A stretch of DNA of 64,000 nucleotides from Eudoraea adriatica DSM 19308 (lineage in GTDB: Bacteria > Bacteroidota > Bacteroidia > Flavobacteriales > Flavobacteriaceae), in the NCBI RefSeq assembly GCF_000382125.1, contig NZ_KB907546.1:124001-188000 (forward strand), written 5' to 3'. Numbering within the stretch: the stretch's first letter is position 1; the number at the start of each line of letters is the position of its first letter. The position numbers and the translations under genes are program-made. This document shows positions 29,177 through 38,994 of the stretch, one piece after another. The notes beneath the pieces are model-generated. The model was not told the DNA's origin, searched no databases, and saw only the letters and a program-made list of their open reading frames with translations.

Positions 29177-29293
29177 ATGAAAGTTAGAGCATCCATAAAG
29201 AAAAGAAGTGCCGACTGCAAAATAGTACGCAGAAAAGGCAGATTGTACGTAATAAATAAAAAGAATCCTAGATTCAAACAAAGACAAGGGTAA
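29177..29293 (+). CDS. rpmJ: 50S ribosomal protein L36, zinc-independent form
   Basis: A 38-codon ORF from the ATG at 29177 to TAA at 29293 begins [20 protein letters not shown] and ends [10 protein letters not shown]. This is L36. The classical version has a C-x2-C...C-x4-H zinc ribbon; only one cysteine (C14) remains here, which is the zinc-free type. It sits between infA and rpsM, two bases before rpsM, as expected. Confidence 0.95.
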   Translation: MKVRASIKKRSADCKIVRRKGRLYVINKKNPRFKQRQG

Positions 29294-29295
29294 TT

Positions 29296-29670
29296 ATGGC
29301 AAGAATTGCAGGTGTAGATATACCAAAACAAAAAAGAGGTGTCATAGCGCTTACCTATATTTTTGGTATCGGTAAAAGCAGGGCACAAGAGATATTAGAG
29401 AAAGCCCAGGTAAATCAGGACAGTAAGGTATCGGACTGGAATGATGATGAAATTGGTCGCATTCGGGATGCTGTTTCCTCCTATAAAATTGAAGGAGAGC
29501 TTCGTTCAGAAAATCAGTTGAATATTAAGCGTCTTATGGATATTGGCTGTTACAGGGGTATCCGTCACAGATCCGGACTTCCTCTAAGAGGTCAAAGGAC
29601 CAAAAATAACTCCAGGACCAGGAAAGGAAAAAGAAAAACGGTTGCGAATAAGAAAAAAGCAACTAAATAA
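29296..29670 (+). CDS. rpsM: 30S ribosomal protein S13
   Basis: The 124-residue protein starts [20 protein letters not shown] and has the C-terminal [20 protein letters not shown] tail that touches P-site tRNA. It begins the alpha cluster. It is 10 bases before rpsK. Confidence 0.98.
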   Translation: MARIAGVDIPKQKRGVIALTYIFGIGKSRAQEILEKAQVNQDSKVSDWNDDEIGRIRDAVSSYKIEGELRSENQLNIKRLMDIGCYRGIRHRSGLPLRGQRTKNNSRTRKGKRKTVANKKKATK

Positions 29671-29680
29671 TTAGCATAGT

Positions 29681-30073
29681 ATGGCAAAGACAAGTACCAA
29701 AGGAGCTAAAAAGCGAAAGGTTATCGTTGAATCGGCTGGTGAAGCCCATATAACGGCTTCCTTTAATAATATAATAATTTCCTTGACCAACAAAAAGGGC
29801 GATGTTATTTCATGGTCTTCTGCGGGCAAGATGGGATTCAGAGGTTCTAAAAAGAATACGCCTTATGCTGCTCAGGTAGCGGCCGAAGAATGTTGTAAAG
29901 TGGCACATGAAGCAGGATTAAGAAAGGTGAAAGTTTATGTAAAGGGACCGGGCAACGGAAGAGAATCTGCAATTCGTTCAATACACAATGCTGGTATAGA
30001 AGTTACAGAAATTATAGATGTAACACCACTGCCACATAATGGTTGCAGACCCCCCAAGAGAAGAAGAGTTTAA
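29681..30073 (+). CDS. rpsK: 30S ribosomal protein S11
   Basis: The 130-residue protein has [21 protein letters not shown] and the C-terminal [18 protein letters not shown], which is strongly conserved in S11. It forms part of the platform next to the E site. An unusually long 100-base gap follows before rpsD. Confidence 0.98.
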   Translation: MAKTSTKGAKKRKVIVESAGEAHITASFNNIIISLTNKKGDVISWSSAGKMGFRGSKKNTPYAAQVAAEECCKVAHEAGLRKVKVYVKGPGNGRESAIRSIHNAGIEVTEIIDVTPLPHNGCRPPKRRRV

Positions 30074-30173
30074 TTAAGTTTCAATATTTAAAAAGGTTAA
30101 TTCACAGGAAGTGCAATTACGATTATCGAAGGATAAGCCTTAATTCATAATCACATTTCCAAATTAAAAGAAG

Positions 30174-30779
30174 ATGGCAAGATATACAGGACCTAAATCA
30201 AAGATCGCACGAAAATTCGGCGAAGCAATTTTCGGAGACGATAAAGCTTTCGAGAAAAAAAACTATCCCCCGGGACAACACGGAAATAACAGACGTCGGG
30301 GTAAAAAATCTGAGTATGCTATTCAATTGATGGAAAAGCAGAAAGCTAAATATACTTATGGCATTCTGGAGCGTCAATTTAGAAACCTCTTTGCGAAAGC
30401 GAACAGGAGTAAAGGCGTAACCGGCGAGGTACTCCTCCAGTTATGTGAAGCACGTCTTGATAATGTAGTTTACAGGATGGGCATTGCAAATTCCAGAAGA
30501 GGCGCAAGACAGCTTGTTTCTCACAGGCACATTACCGTTAATGGAGAATTAGTTAATATTCCTTCTTATTCACTGAATGCTGGTGATGTCGTAGGGGTAA
30601 GAGAAAAATCAAAATCACTGCAGGCTATTCAGGATGCACTCAGTGCAAATAGCAGTGTTTATGAATGGTTGACATGGAATAATGATAAAATGGAAGGAAA
30701 CTTTGTTTCCGTTCCGGAAAGGATTCAGATTCCTGAGAATATCAAAGAACAATTAATCGTGGAGTTATACTCTAAATAA
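30174..30779 (+). CDS. rpsD: 30S ribosomal protein S4
   Basis: The 201-residue protein carries the S4 N-terminal domain without the zinc-binding cysteines, then the S4 RNA-binding domain ([30 protein letters not shown]). S4 starts 30S body assembly. In other bacteria it represses its own synthesis; the 100-base region before the gene could hold a leader but shows only a weak hairpin. Confidence 0.98.
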   Translation: MARYTGPKSKIARKFGEAIFGDDKAFEKKNYPPGQHGNNRRRGKKSEYAIQLMEKQKAKYTYGILERQFRNLFAKANRSKGVTGEVLLQLCEARLDNVVYRMGIANSRRGARQLVSHRHITVNGELVNIPSYSLNAGDVVGVREKSKSLQAIQDALSANSSVYEWLTWNNDKMEGNFVSVPERIQIPENIKEQLIVELYSK

Positions 30780-30798
30780 AAACATCACAAAACCGACT

Positions 30799-31791
30799 AT
30801 GGCATTATTAAATTTTCAGAAGCCCGATAAAGTTATAATGATTGATTCTTCAGATTTCGAAGGCAAATTTGAGTTTCGCCCTTTGGAACCTGGTTATGGT
30901 TTGACTGTTGGTAACGCCTTACGAAGAGTATTGCTTTCTTCTTTGGAAGGATTTGCAATTACATCTGTAAGAATAGATAAAGTAGAGCATGAATTTTCGG
31001 TTATTGAAGGTGTTGTGGAAGATGTGACCGAAATCATCCTGAACCTGAAACAAATTCGATTTAAAAGACAAATTGAAGATGTTAATGAGGAAACCGTTTC
31101 CATATCAGTAAGTGGCAAGGAGCAGCTTACCGCCGGAGATTTTCAAAAGTTCATCTCTGGTTATCAGGTATTAAACCCTGACCTCGTTATTTGCAACATG
31201 GATCCTAAGGTGAGCATAAATATGGAGGTAATCATAGAAAAAGGTCGTGGTTATGTTCCTGCAGAAGAAAATAAAAAGTCAAATGCGCCTCTAGGCAGTA
31301 TAGCTGTTGATTCAATTTTTACCCCGGTAAAAAATGTAAAGTACAGCATTGAAAACTTCCGTGTTGAACAAAAAACAGACTATGAGAAATTAGTATTTGA
31401 GATTGTTACCGATGGCTCTATTCATCCAAAAGATGCATTGACTGAAGCGGCAAAAGTCCTGATACACCATTTCATGTTGTTTTCGGATGAGCGCATTACT
31501 CTTGAAGCTGATGAAATTGCTCAGACAGAGACCTATGATGAAGAATCGCTGCATATGCGTCAGCTGTTAAAGACCAAACTGGTTGATATGGATCTTTCCG
31601 TAAGAGCATTAAATTGTTTAAAAGCGGCAGAAGTGGATACACTGGGCGATTTGGTTTCGTTTAATAAAAACGATTTAATGAAATTCAGGAATTTTGGCAA
31701 GAAATCATTGACAGAATTGGAAGAGCTGGTAATAAATAAAGGCCTCAATTTTGGGATGGATCTATCAAAATACAAATTAGACAAGGATTAA
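30799..31791 (+). CDS. rpoA: DNA-directed RNA polymerase subunit alpha
   Basis: The 330-residue protein has the N-terminal dimerisation domain ([20 protein letters not shown] at the start, about 1-235) and the C-terminal domain (about 250-330) with [20 protein letters not shown] and [16 protein letters not shown], which contacts upstream DNA and activators. Length is normal. It is followed after 56 bases by rplQ. Confidence 0.98.
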   Translation: MALLNFQKPDKVIMIDSSDFEGKFEFRPLEPGYGLTVGNALRRVLLSSLEGFAITSVRIDKVEHEFSVIEGVVEDVTEIILNLKQIRFKRQIEDVNEETVSISVSGKEQLTAGDFQKFISGYQVLNPDLVICNMDPKVSINMEVIIEKGRGYVPAEENKKSNAPLGSIAVDSIFTPVKNVKYSIENFRVEQKTDYEKLVFEIVTDGSIHPKDALTEAAKVLIHHFMLFSDERITLEADEIAQTETYDEESLHMRQLLKTKLVDMDLSVRALNCLKAAEVDTLGDLVSFNKNDLMKFRNFGKKSLTELEELVINKGLNFGMDLSKYKLDKD

Positions 31792-31802
31792 TAAAAAACT
31801 AA

Positions 31803-31821
31803 ACCAGGGACATTACCTGGT
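31803..31821 (+). other. Hairpin between rpoA and rplQ
   Basis: ACCAGG (31803-31808) pairs with CCTGGT (31816-31821) around a seven-base loop. No T run follows, so it is not a terminator. It may affect processing or stability of the transcript between the two genes; chance is also possible. Confidence 0.3.
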
Positions 31822-31847
31822 ATTAGTAAGAATTTATATAAGTAACG

Positions 31848-32531
31848 ATGAGACACGGTAAAAAAGTCAATCATTTAGGGAGAAAGTCGGCTCATAGAAA
31901 AGCTATGTTGGCTAATATGGCTTGTTCTTTGATTGAACATAAAAGGATTAATACAACTGTCGCAAAGGCGAAGGCTTTAAAACAGTTTATAGAGCCATTA
32001 ATTACTAAATCCAAAGCTGAGAATAACCAGACAACGGAGAAAGGAACACATAACAGACGTATCGCATTCAAGAATTTAAGGGACAAATATGCGGTTACAG
32101 AATTATTTGGAAGTGTTTCAGACAAGGTAGGTACACGGCCAGGGGGCTACACCCGAATCATTAAATTGGGAAATAGACTTGGTGATAACGCAGATATGGC
32201 AATGATAGAGCTCGTAGACTATAATGAGGTTTACAATGCCGGAAAGCCTGCTAAAAAGAAAACTACCAGAAGAAGCAGAAGAGGAAAAAAGGACGATCAG
32301 GCAGTTGTTGAAAAAGCTACGGAAAATGTTGTTGAAGAATCTGTGGAAGAGGCTAAGGAAACTAAGGCTGTTGAAGAGGTAACCGAAGAGATTAAGGAAA
32401 CTGAGGAAGTAACTCAGGAAATAGAAGAGGTTAAAGAACCAAAGGCAAGCGAAGAAGAAGTTTCAGAACCTGAAACAACAGAGCAGGAAGAATCCGAATC
32501 TGAAGAAAAGAAAAATGATTCCGAAGCATAA
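31848..32531 (+). CDS. rplQ: 50S ribosomal protein L17 with long acidic C-terminal extension
   Basis: Residues 1-130 are a normal L17 ([20 protein letters not shown], then [15 protein letters not shown] and [20 protein letters not shown]). The protein continues to residue 227 with a basic linker (133-148, rich in Lys/Arg) and an acidic tail (149-227) made of Glu/Val/Thr-rich near-repeats such as [10 protein letters not shown] and [11 protein letters not shown]17 near the tunnel exit is normally about 120-160 residues; Bacteroidota often have a tail, and this one is long. It is the last gene of the ribosomal-protein run and is followed by a strong terminator. Confidence 0.95.
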   Translation: MRHGKKVNHLGRKSAHRKAMLANMACSLIEHKRINTTVAKAKALKQFIEPLITKSKAENNQTTEKGTHNRRIAFKNLRDKYAVTELFGSVSDKVGTRPGGYTRIIKLGNRLGDNADMAMIELVDYNEVYNAGKPAKKKTTRRSRRGKKDDQAVVEKATENVVEESVEEAKETKAVEEVTEEIKETEEVTQEIEEVKEPKASEEEVSEPETTEQEESESEEKKNDSEA

Positions 32532-32560
32532 ATTGTTTATAAAATCTTTAATATTTAAAA

Positions 32561-32591
32561 AAGGATAGACCTAAAAGTCTATCCTTTTTTT
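32561..32591 (+). terminator. Intrinsic terminator after rplQ
   Basis: GGATAGAC (32563-32570) pairs perfectly with GTCTATCC (32577-32584) around a six-base loop and is followed by seven T. Flanking A and T lengthen the stem by two pairs. This marks the end of the ribosomal-protein run. Confidence 0.88.
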
Positions 32592-32626
32592 ATGTTTATT
32601 TGTCAAACGTAATCTTATAACGCAAT

Positions 32627-33754
32627 ATGAAATATCAATCTAAAAAGAAAGCACTATTATTATTGGAAGACGGGACTATTTTCTATGGCAAGGCCGTGGG
32701 AAATAATGAAGGAACCGCATATGGAGAAGTTTGTTTTAATACCGGGATGACAGGTTATCAGGAAATATTTACAGATCCTTCCTATTTTGGTCAACTCATG
32801 GTTACTACAAATGCACACATAGGTAATTACGGGACCAACGTGGATGAGGATGAATCCGGTTCTGTAAAAATAGCGGGGTTGATATGTAAGAATTTTAGTT
32901 ATGAGTATTCAAGACCCATTGCAGATCACAGCCTGGAAGAGTTTTTGCGCAATAGCAACCTATTTGCCATCTCTGATGTAGATACGAGGGCCCTGGTGAG
33001 TCATATTAGGGATCAGGGTGCTATGAATGCTGTAATCTCAACGGAAGTAGAAGATATTGAGAAATTAAGGGAATCCTTGAAAAAAGTGCCAAATATGGAA
33101 GGTTTGGAACTTGCTTCCAAAGTTTCAACCAAGGAACCTTATTTTTTTGGGAATCCCGATGCGCAATATAAAATAGCAGCATTGGATATTGGAATAAAAA
33201 ACAACATTTTAAGGAATCTGGCCAAAAGAGATGCATACATCAAGGTTTTTCCATACAATGCTACCTTTAAGGAAATGAACGATTGGCAACCTGATGGCTT
33301 TTTTATCTCCAATGGTCCGGGAGATCCGGAACCGTTGCATGAGGCTGCAGAGGTAGCTAAGGAGATCATGGCTAACAATTATCCTTTATTTGGCATTTGC
33401 CTTGGTCATCAGGTTATAGCCCTGGCAAATGGCATATCTACCTATAAAATGCATAATGGCCATAGGGGGATAAATCATCCTGTATTAAACCTTTTGACGG
33501 GTAAAGGTGAAATTACCTCTCAGAATCATGGGTTTGCAATAAGCAGGGAAGAAACAGAAGCGAATCCTGAAATTGAAATAACGCATGTCCATCTCAATGA
33601 TAAAACCGTGGCCGGGATTAGAGTGAAAAACAAAAATGTTTTTTCAGTTCAATATCACCCTGAAGCAAGTCCGGGACCCCATGATGCAGAATATCTTTTT
33701 GATCAGTTTTTTGAAATGATTGCATCAACAGTTAACAAAGATGCCCTGGTTTAA
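32627..33754 (+). CDS. carA: Carbamoyl-phosphate synthase small subunit
   Basis: The 375-residue protein has the CarA N-terminal domain (FNTGMTGYQEIFTDPSY, 37-53) and a class I glutamine amidotransferase domain with the nucleophile C258 in FGICLGHQ and the H344/E346 pair in QYHPEASPGP. It releases ammonia from glutamine for carbamoyl phosphate, used in arginine and pyrimidine synthesis. The large subunit carB is not in the window, so the two are unlinked here. It starts a new transcription unit after the rplQ terminator. Confidence 0.97.
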   Translation: MKYQSKKKALLLLEDGTIFYGKAVGNNEGTAYGEVCFNTGMTGYQEIFTDPSYFGQLMVTTNAHIGNYGTNVDEDESGSVKIAGLICKNFSYEYSRPIADHSLEEFLRNSNLFAISDVDTRALVSHIRDQGAMNAVISTEVEDIEKLRESLKKVPNMEGLELASKVSTKEPYFFGNPDAQYKIAALDIGIKNNILRNLAKRDAYIKVFPYNATFKEMNDWQPDGFFISNGPGDPEPLHEAAEVAKEIMANNYPLFGICLGHQVIALANGISTYKMHNGHRGINHPVLNLLTGKGEITSQNHGFAISREETEANPEIEITHVHLNDKTVAGIRVKNKNVFSVQYHPEASPGPHDAEYLFDQFFEMIASTVNKDALV

Positions 33755-33815
33755 GGAATTGTTATATTACGTACTTTATCCGGTCCATGATAGGGTTACG
33801 TCTATCTGCCTTTTG

Positions 33816-33823
33816 TATCTTTG
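33816..33823 (+). promoter_or_regulatory. -7 promoter element of eno (TATCTTTG)
   Basis: TATCTTTG is a perfect TAnnTTTG element, 30 bases before the eno ATG. The -33 region holds only a weak GTTA sequence. It indicates that eno has its own promoter after carA. Confidence 0.6.
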
Positions 33824-33841
33824 CCCAATAATTCAACCTAA

Positions 33842-35149
<1,308 letters not shown>

Positions 35150-35168
35150 GCATAAGCCTAAAAAATTA

Positions 35169-35201
35169 TAAAAGCCTTTCTTACTAAGAAGGGCTTTTTT
35201 T
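35169..35201 (+). terminator. Intrinsic terminator after eno
   Basis: AAAGCCTTTCTT pairs with AAGAAGGGCTTT (one G-U pair) around a short ACT/A loop, and the second arm runs into seven T. It closes the eno unit. Confidence 0.85.
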
Positions 35202-35384
35202 GATATGGTTAGATATAGATAAACTGCTATATTTTCTCAAACCTTAACCTAATTTGAACAGGAAATTGCATCAAAAATACTACTGAAAGCAACTATTTTG
35301 AAATAATCATTTATACACCTGTTTGCTAAATAGCCATGTCAACTATTTTTCTTTGAATTTCCCAATTCTTATTGGCCGTAGTAA

Positions 35385-35415
35385 TTGTTAACGTCCTTCC
35401 TTTTTCTTAAATTTA
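35385..35415 (+). promoter_or_regulatory. Putative promoter of gltA (TTG-N20-TAAATTTA)
   Basis: TTG at 35385-35387 and TAAATTTA at 35408-35415 are 20 bases apart; the -7 element differs from TAnnTTTG at the last base only. The gltA ATG is 31 bases downstream. Confidence 0.45.
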
Positions 35416-35446
35416 CAATACCGTTCTATTAATCAAAATCAAGCAT

Positions 35447-36730
35447 ATGTCCGAAAAAGCTACCTTAAAAGTTAATGGGAAAACTTATGAATTTCCTGTT
35501 GTTGAAGGCACTGAAAATGAATTAGCCATTGATATAAAAACTTTACGCTCTTCAAGTGGTGTAATTACTCTGGATCCCGGCTATAAAAATACAGGTTCCT
35601 GTGAAAGTGCCGTTACATTTTTAGACGGTGAGAAGGGTATTCTCAGGTACCGCGGTTATGCCATTGAAGAACTGGCGGAAAAAGCAGATTTCCTTGAAGT
35701 TGCCTACCTGCTAATTTTTGGTGAATTGCCTAATGAAGAGCAACTTATAAAATTTGATAAGGACATTAAGGCGGAGGCTCATGTAGATGAGGAAATGAAA
35801 AAAATCCTTGCCGGCTTTCCTAAATCTGCCCATCCAATGGGTGTTTTATCTTCACTGACCAGTGCCCTGATCGCTTTTAATCCAAGCTCTGTAAATGTTT
35901 CCTCAGAAAAAGATATGTATCATGCAATTGTCCGGATTTTGGGTAAATTCCCGGTTTTAGTAGCCTGGACCTTACGGAAGAAAAAAGGATTGCCACTGGA
36001 ATATGGAAGTAGTTCATTGGGTTATGTAGAGAATATCCATAAAATGATGTTTCGAAGACCTGATCAGGATTATGAAATGAACAAAATTGTCATAGAGGCA
36101 CTTGATAAATTATTGATTCTTCATGCTGATCATGAACAGAATTGTTCTACATCTACTGTTAGAATAGTTGGTTCATCACATGCAGGTTTATTTGCTTCCT
36201 TGTCCGCAGGAATTTCCGCGCTTTGGGGTCCGCTGCATGGAGGCGCAAATCAGGCTGTTCTTGAAATGCTTCAGGCTATAGATGATGATGGTGGTGATAC
36301 AAAAAAATACATGGCTAAGGCTAAAGACAAATCTGACCCATTCAGATTGATGGGATTCGGTCACAGGGTATACAAGAATTTTGACCCAAGGGCTAAGATC
36401 CTTAAGAAGGCGGCTGATGAGGTTTTAGGAGATCTTGGTATTGAAGATCGCATACTGGATATTGCTAAGGGTCTTGAGAAAGAGGCATTGGAAGATCAGT
36501 ACTTTGTAGATCGGAAGTTGTATCCCAATGTTGATTTCTATTCCGGGATTATTTACAGAGCTTTGGGAATACCACAGGATATGTTTACAGTTATGTTTGC
36601 TTTGGGTCGCCTACCGGGTTGGATAGCACAATGGCGGGAAATGCGCTTAAATAGTGAACCAATTGGAAGGCCACGCCAGATATATATTGGAGAAAACTTA
36701 AGACCTTTTAAAAACCTTGAAAAGCGATAG
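35447..36730 (+). CDS. gltA: Citrate synthase, type II (hexameric)
   Basis: The 427-residue protein has the catalytic residues H264 (GPLHGGAN), H306 (GFGHRVYKNFDPR) and D363 (NVDFYSG). The N-terminal extension with a small beta domain (1-45) is typical of the longer type II enzymes. It condenses oxaloacetate and acetyl-CoA in the TCA cycle. The next gene begins 19 bases later, so the pentein-fold gene downstream is probably co-transcribed. Confidence 0.97.
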   Translation: MSEKATLKVNGKTYEFPVVEGTENELAIDIKTLRSSSGVITLDPGYKNTGSCESAVTFLDGEKGILRYRGYAIEELAEKADFLEVAYLLIFGELPNEEQLIKFDKDIKAEAHVDEEMKKILAGFPKSAHPMGVLSSLTSALIAFNPSSVNVSSEKDMYHAIVRILGKFPVLVAWTLRKKKGLPLEYGSSSLGYVENIHKMMFRRPDQDYEMNKIVIEALDKLLILHADHEQNCSTSTVRIVGSSHAGLFASLSAGISALWGPLHGGANQAVLEMLQAIDDDGGDTKKYMAKAKDKSDPFRLMGFGHRVYKNFDPRAKILKKAADEVLGDLGIEDRILDIAKGLEKEALEDQYFVDRKLYPNVDFYSGIIYRALGIPQDMFTVMFALGRLPGWIAQWREMRLNSEPIGRPRQIYIGENLRPFKNLEKR

Positions 36731-36749
36731 CCTTACATAGACGAAACCA

Positions 36750-37664
36750 ATGCTGAATTTAAACGTCTATGATGAGACATCCAGGTTAAGAGCCGTTTTA
36801 TTAGGTACTGCAAAAAGTAATGGTCCCGTGCCTAAGCCGGAAGATGCATATGATCCTAAATCTTTAGAGCATATACTGGCCGGCACCTATCCCCTCGAAG
36901 AAGATATGATTCAGGAAATGGAGGCTTTCGCTGCTGTTTTTCGAAAATATGACGTACAGGTCTTCAGACCGGAGATACTGGCAGATTGTAATCAGATCTT
37001 TTCAAGGGATATCGCATTTGTCATCGAGGATAAACTAATAAAAGCAAATATCCTTCCGCACCGGGAAGAAGAATTTGAAGCAATTTTACATGTTCTGGAA
37101 TATATTGCCCCGGAGAAAATATTGTACCCCCCGGAAGAGGTTCATATTGAAGGTGGCGATGTTATGCCCTGGAAGGATTACATATTTATAGGCACATATA
37201 CCGGTCATGATTACCCGGACTATATAACGGCAAGGACCAATTGGGAAGGGGTAGAATATATAAAGGAAATGTTTCCGCATAAGAAGGTAAAATCTTTTGA
37301 ATTACGCAAGTGTATTGTGAACCCCAGGGAAAATGCCCTTCATCTGGATTGTTGTTTTCAACCTATTGGTCATGATAAGGGCATTATTCATAAAAATGGG
37401 TTCCTGATAGAAGAGGAATACGATTGGCTTGTTTCACATTTTGGCAGAGAGAATCTTTTTGAAATCACCAGTGATGAAATGTATCAAATGTATAGTAATG
37501 TTTTTTCGATAAGCCCGGATGTGATTGTTTCCGAAAGAAATTTTACAAGGTTAAATAATTGGCTTAGAGACCAGGGTTTTACTGTAGAAGAAATTCCATA
37601 TGCCGAAGTCTCCAAACAGGGTGGCTTATTAAGATGCAGCACAATGCCATTAGTGCGCGACTAG
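36750..37664 (+). CDS. Dimethylarginine dimethylaminohydrolase-like amidinotransferase (pentein fold)
   Basis: The 304-residue protein shows the guanidino-modifying catalytic pattern: SRD (D87), EGGD (E134, D137), ALHLDC (H198) and LLRCSTMPL (C296). These give the Cys-His-Asp/Glu set that hydrolyses the guanidino group of arginine or methylated arginine to citrulline. The closest family by appearance is dimethylarginine dimethylaminohydrolase; arginine deiminase or another guanidine substrate cannot be excluded. It follows gltA by 19 bases and precedes ctlX, another pentein enzyme. Confidence 0.8.
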   Translation: MLNLNVYDETSRLRAVLLGTAKSNGPVPKPEDAYDPKSLEHILAGTYPLEEDMIQEMEAFAAVFRKYDVQVFRPEILADCNQIFSRDIAFVIEDKLIKANILPHREEEFEAILHVLEYIAPEKILYPPEEVHIEGGDVMPWKDYIFIGTYTGHDYPDYITARTNWEGVEYIKEMFPHKKVKSFELRKCIVNPRENALHLDCCFQPIGHDKGIIHKNGFLIEEEYDWLVSHFGRENLFEITSDEMYQMYSNVFSISPDVIVSERNFTRLNNWLRDQGFTVEEIPYAEVSKQGGLLRCSTMPLVRD

Positions 37665-37705
37665 CATTTCAGTTCTGATTATTCCTTAAATTTTATATAG
37701 TGGTA

Positions 37706-37722
37706 CCGGGGTAGCTCAGTCG
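37706..37722 (+). other. Short tRNA-like fragment (D-arm consensus)
   Basis: The sequence CCGGGGTAGCTCAGTCG resembles the first 17-20 bases of a tRNA (acceptor strand plus TAGCTCAGT of the D arm). The following bases are an unrelated T-rich run with no anticodon arm, no T arm and no matching 3' acceptor strand. It may be the relic of a lost tRNA gene or chance. Confidence 0.3.
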
Positions 37723-37887
37723 CTTTTTCTCTTCAAATTTTAAGTACACTTATTACAAATAACGGCACCGATTTTTAAGAATTTAAATTGGGCTTTTTAC
37801 TAAACATGACTATTACTTCATAAGTAAAAATTAGTAGTAGAATGAATTGGGAAATGGTTACATTTATCCTGAATTATTCAGTAAATA

Positions 37888-38820
37888 ATGCGGCAAATTA
37901 CCAACACCATTTTGATGATTCGCCCGGTCCGGTTTCGCATGAACGAACAGACCGCGGTGAATAACTATTTTATGGAGGATATAGACCTTAATGACAATAC
38001 AATTAACCTCAAGGCACAGCAGGAGTTTGATGCGTTTGTTGCTGTATTAAGGGCTAAAGGAATAGAGGTTATCGTAGTTGAGGATACTCCTGATCCGGAT
38101 ACACCAGATTCAATTTTTCCAAACAACTGGATTTCTTTTCATTCCAATGGCACGGTAGTGATTTATCCCATGTTTGCCGAAAATCGCAGAAAGGAGCGAA
38201 GAGAGGATATTCTTGATATTCTTGAAACCAAAGGATTTCTCATTGAGAATATTGTGGACTATACTTCCGCAGAAGAAGAAGGCCTTTTTCTGGAGGGCAC
38301 AGGCAGCATATTAATGGACCGTGTAAATCAAAAAGTGTATTGTGCACTTTCAGACCGGGCACATGAAGAACTGGTTATTGAGTTCTGTGAAGACTTTGAA
38401 TGCACTCCGGTTATCTTTACTGCATATCAATCTGTTAATGGAGAACGCCTGCCTATATACCATACCAACGTTATGATGTGTATGGGCGAGGACTATGCAG
38501 TAATTTGTTTAAACTCTATCGATGACATGAAAGAAAGGAAAAATGTGTTAGCTCATCTGAAAGGGGATGGAAAGGAGATTATTGACATTACCGAGGAACA
38601 AATGCATCATTTCGCCGGAAATATGCTGCAGGTTGCAGGAAGATCGGAAGAGCGGTATTTGATCATGAGTTCTGCGGCATACAAGAGCCTGAGATCCGAT
38701 CAGATTAGAACACTGGAAAAGTACAATCCTATAGTACATAGTACTTTGGACACCATTGAGGCCTGCGGCGGCGGGAGTGCCCGTTGCATGATGGCTGAGG
38801 TGTTTTTACCCAGGAAATAG
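37888..38820 (+). CDS. ctlX: Citrulline utilization hydrolase type CtlX (arginine deiminase-related)
   Basis: The 310-residue pentein-fold protein shows FPNNWISFH (77-85), LEGTGS (E136), YHTNVMM (H192) and SARCMMAEVF (C300), the pattern of the CtlX group. CtlX is reported as a hydrolase linked to citrulline use; the chemistry at the guanidino/ureido carbon is shared with arginine deiminase. It lies 223 bases after the DDAH-like gene on the same strand, so both may be part of an arginine/citrulline pathway. The specific substrate here is not proven. Confidence 0.85.
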   Translation: MRQITNTILMIRPVRFRMNEQTAVNNYFMEDIDLNDNTINLKAQQEFDAFVAVLRAKGIEVIVVEDTPDPDTPDSIFPNNWISFHSNGTVVIYPMFAENRRKERREDILDILETKGFLIENIVDYTSAEEEGLFLEGTGSILMDRVNQKVYCALSDRAHEELVIEFCEDFECTPVIFTAYQSVNGERLPIYHTNVMMCMGEDYAVICLNSIDDMKERKNVLAHLKGDGKEIIDITEEQMHHFAGNMLQVAGRSEERYLIMSSAAYKSLRSDQIRTLEKYNPIVHSTLDTIEACGGGSARCMMAEVFLPRK

Positions 38821-38994
38821 TTTTAAAACTTAACAAACCTATCTGTTTTTATTTTTCCGTTATCCCAGATGATGGTCAATCCCGGGACGGCAGAATCCAC
38901 TGAGGTAAACGGAAAACCGATGAATATTATCAAAGCGGAAGGGTAAGGAATTTAATCCAATTCCACAATTTCAGATGTTTTTTGGAACAAAAGC

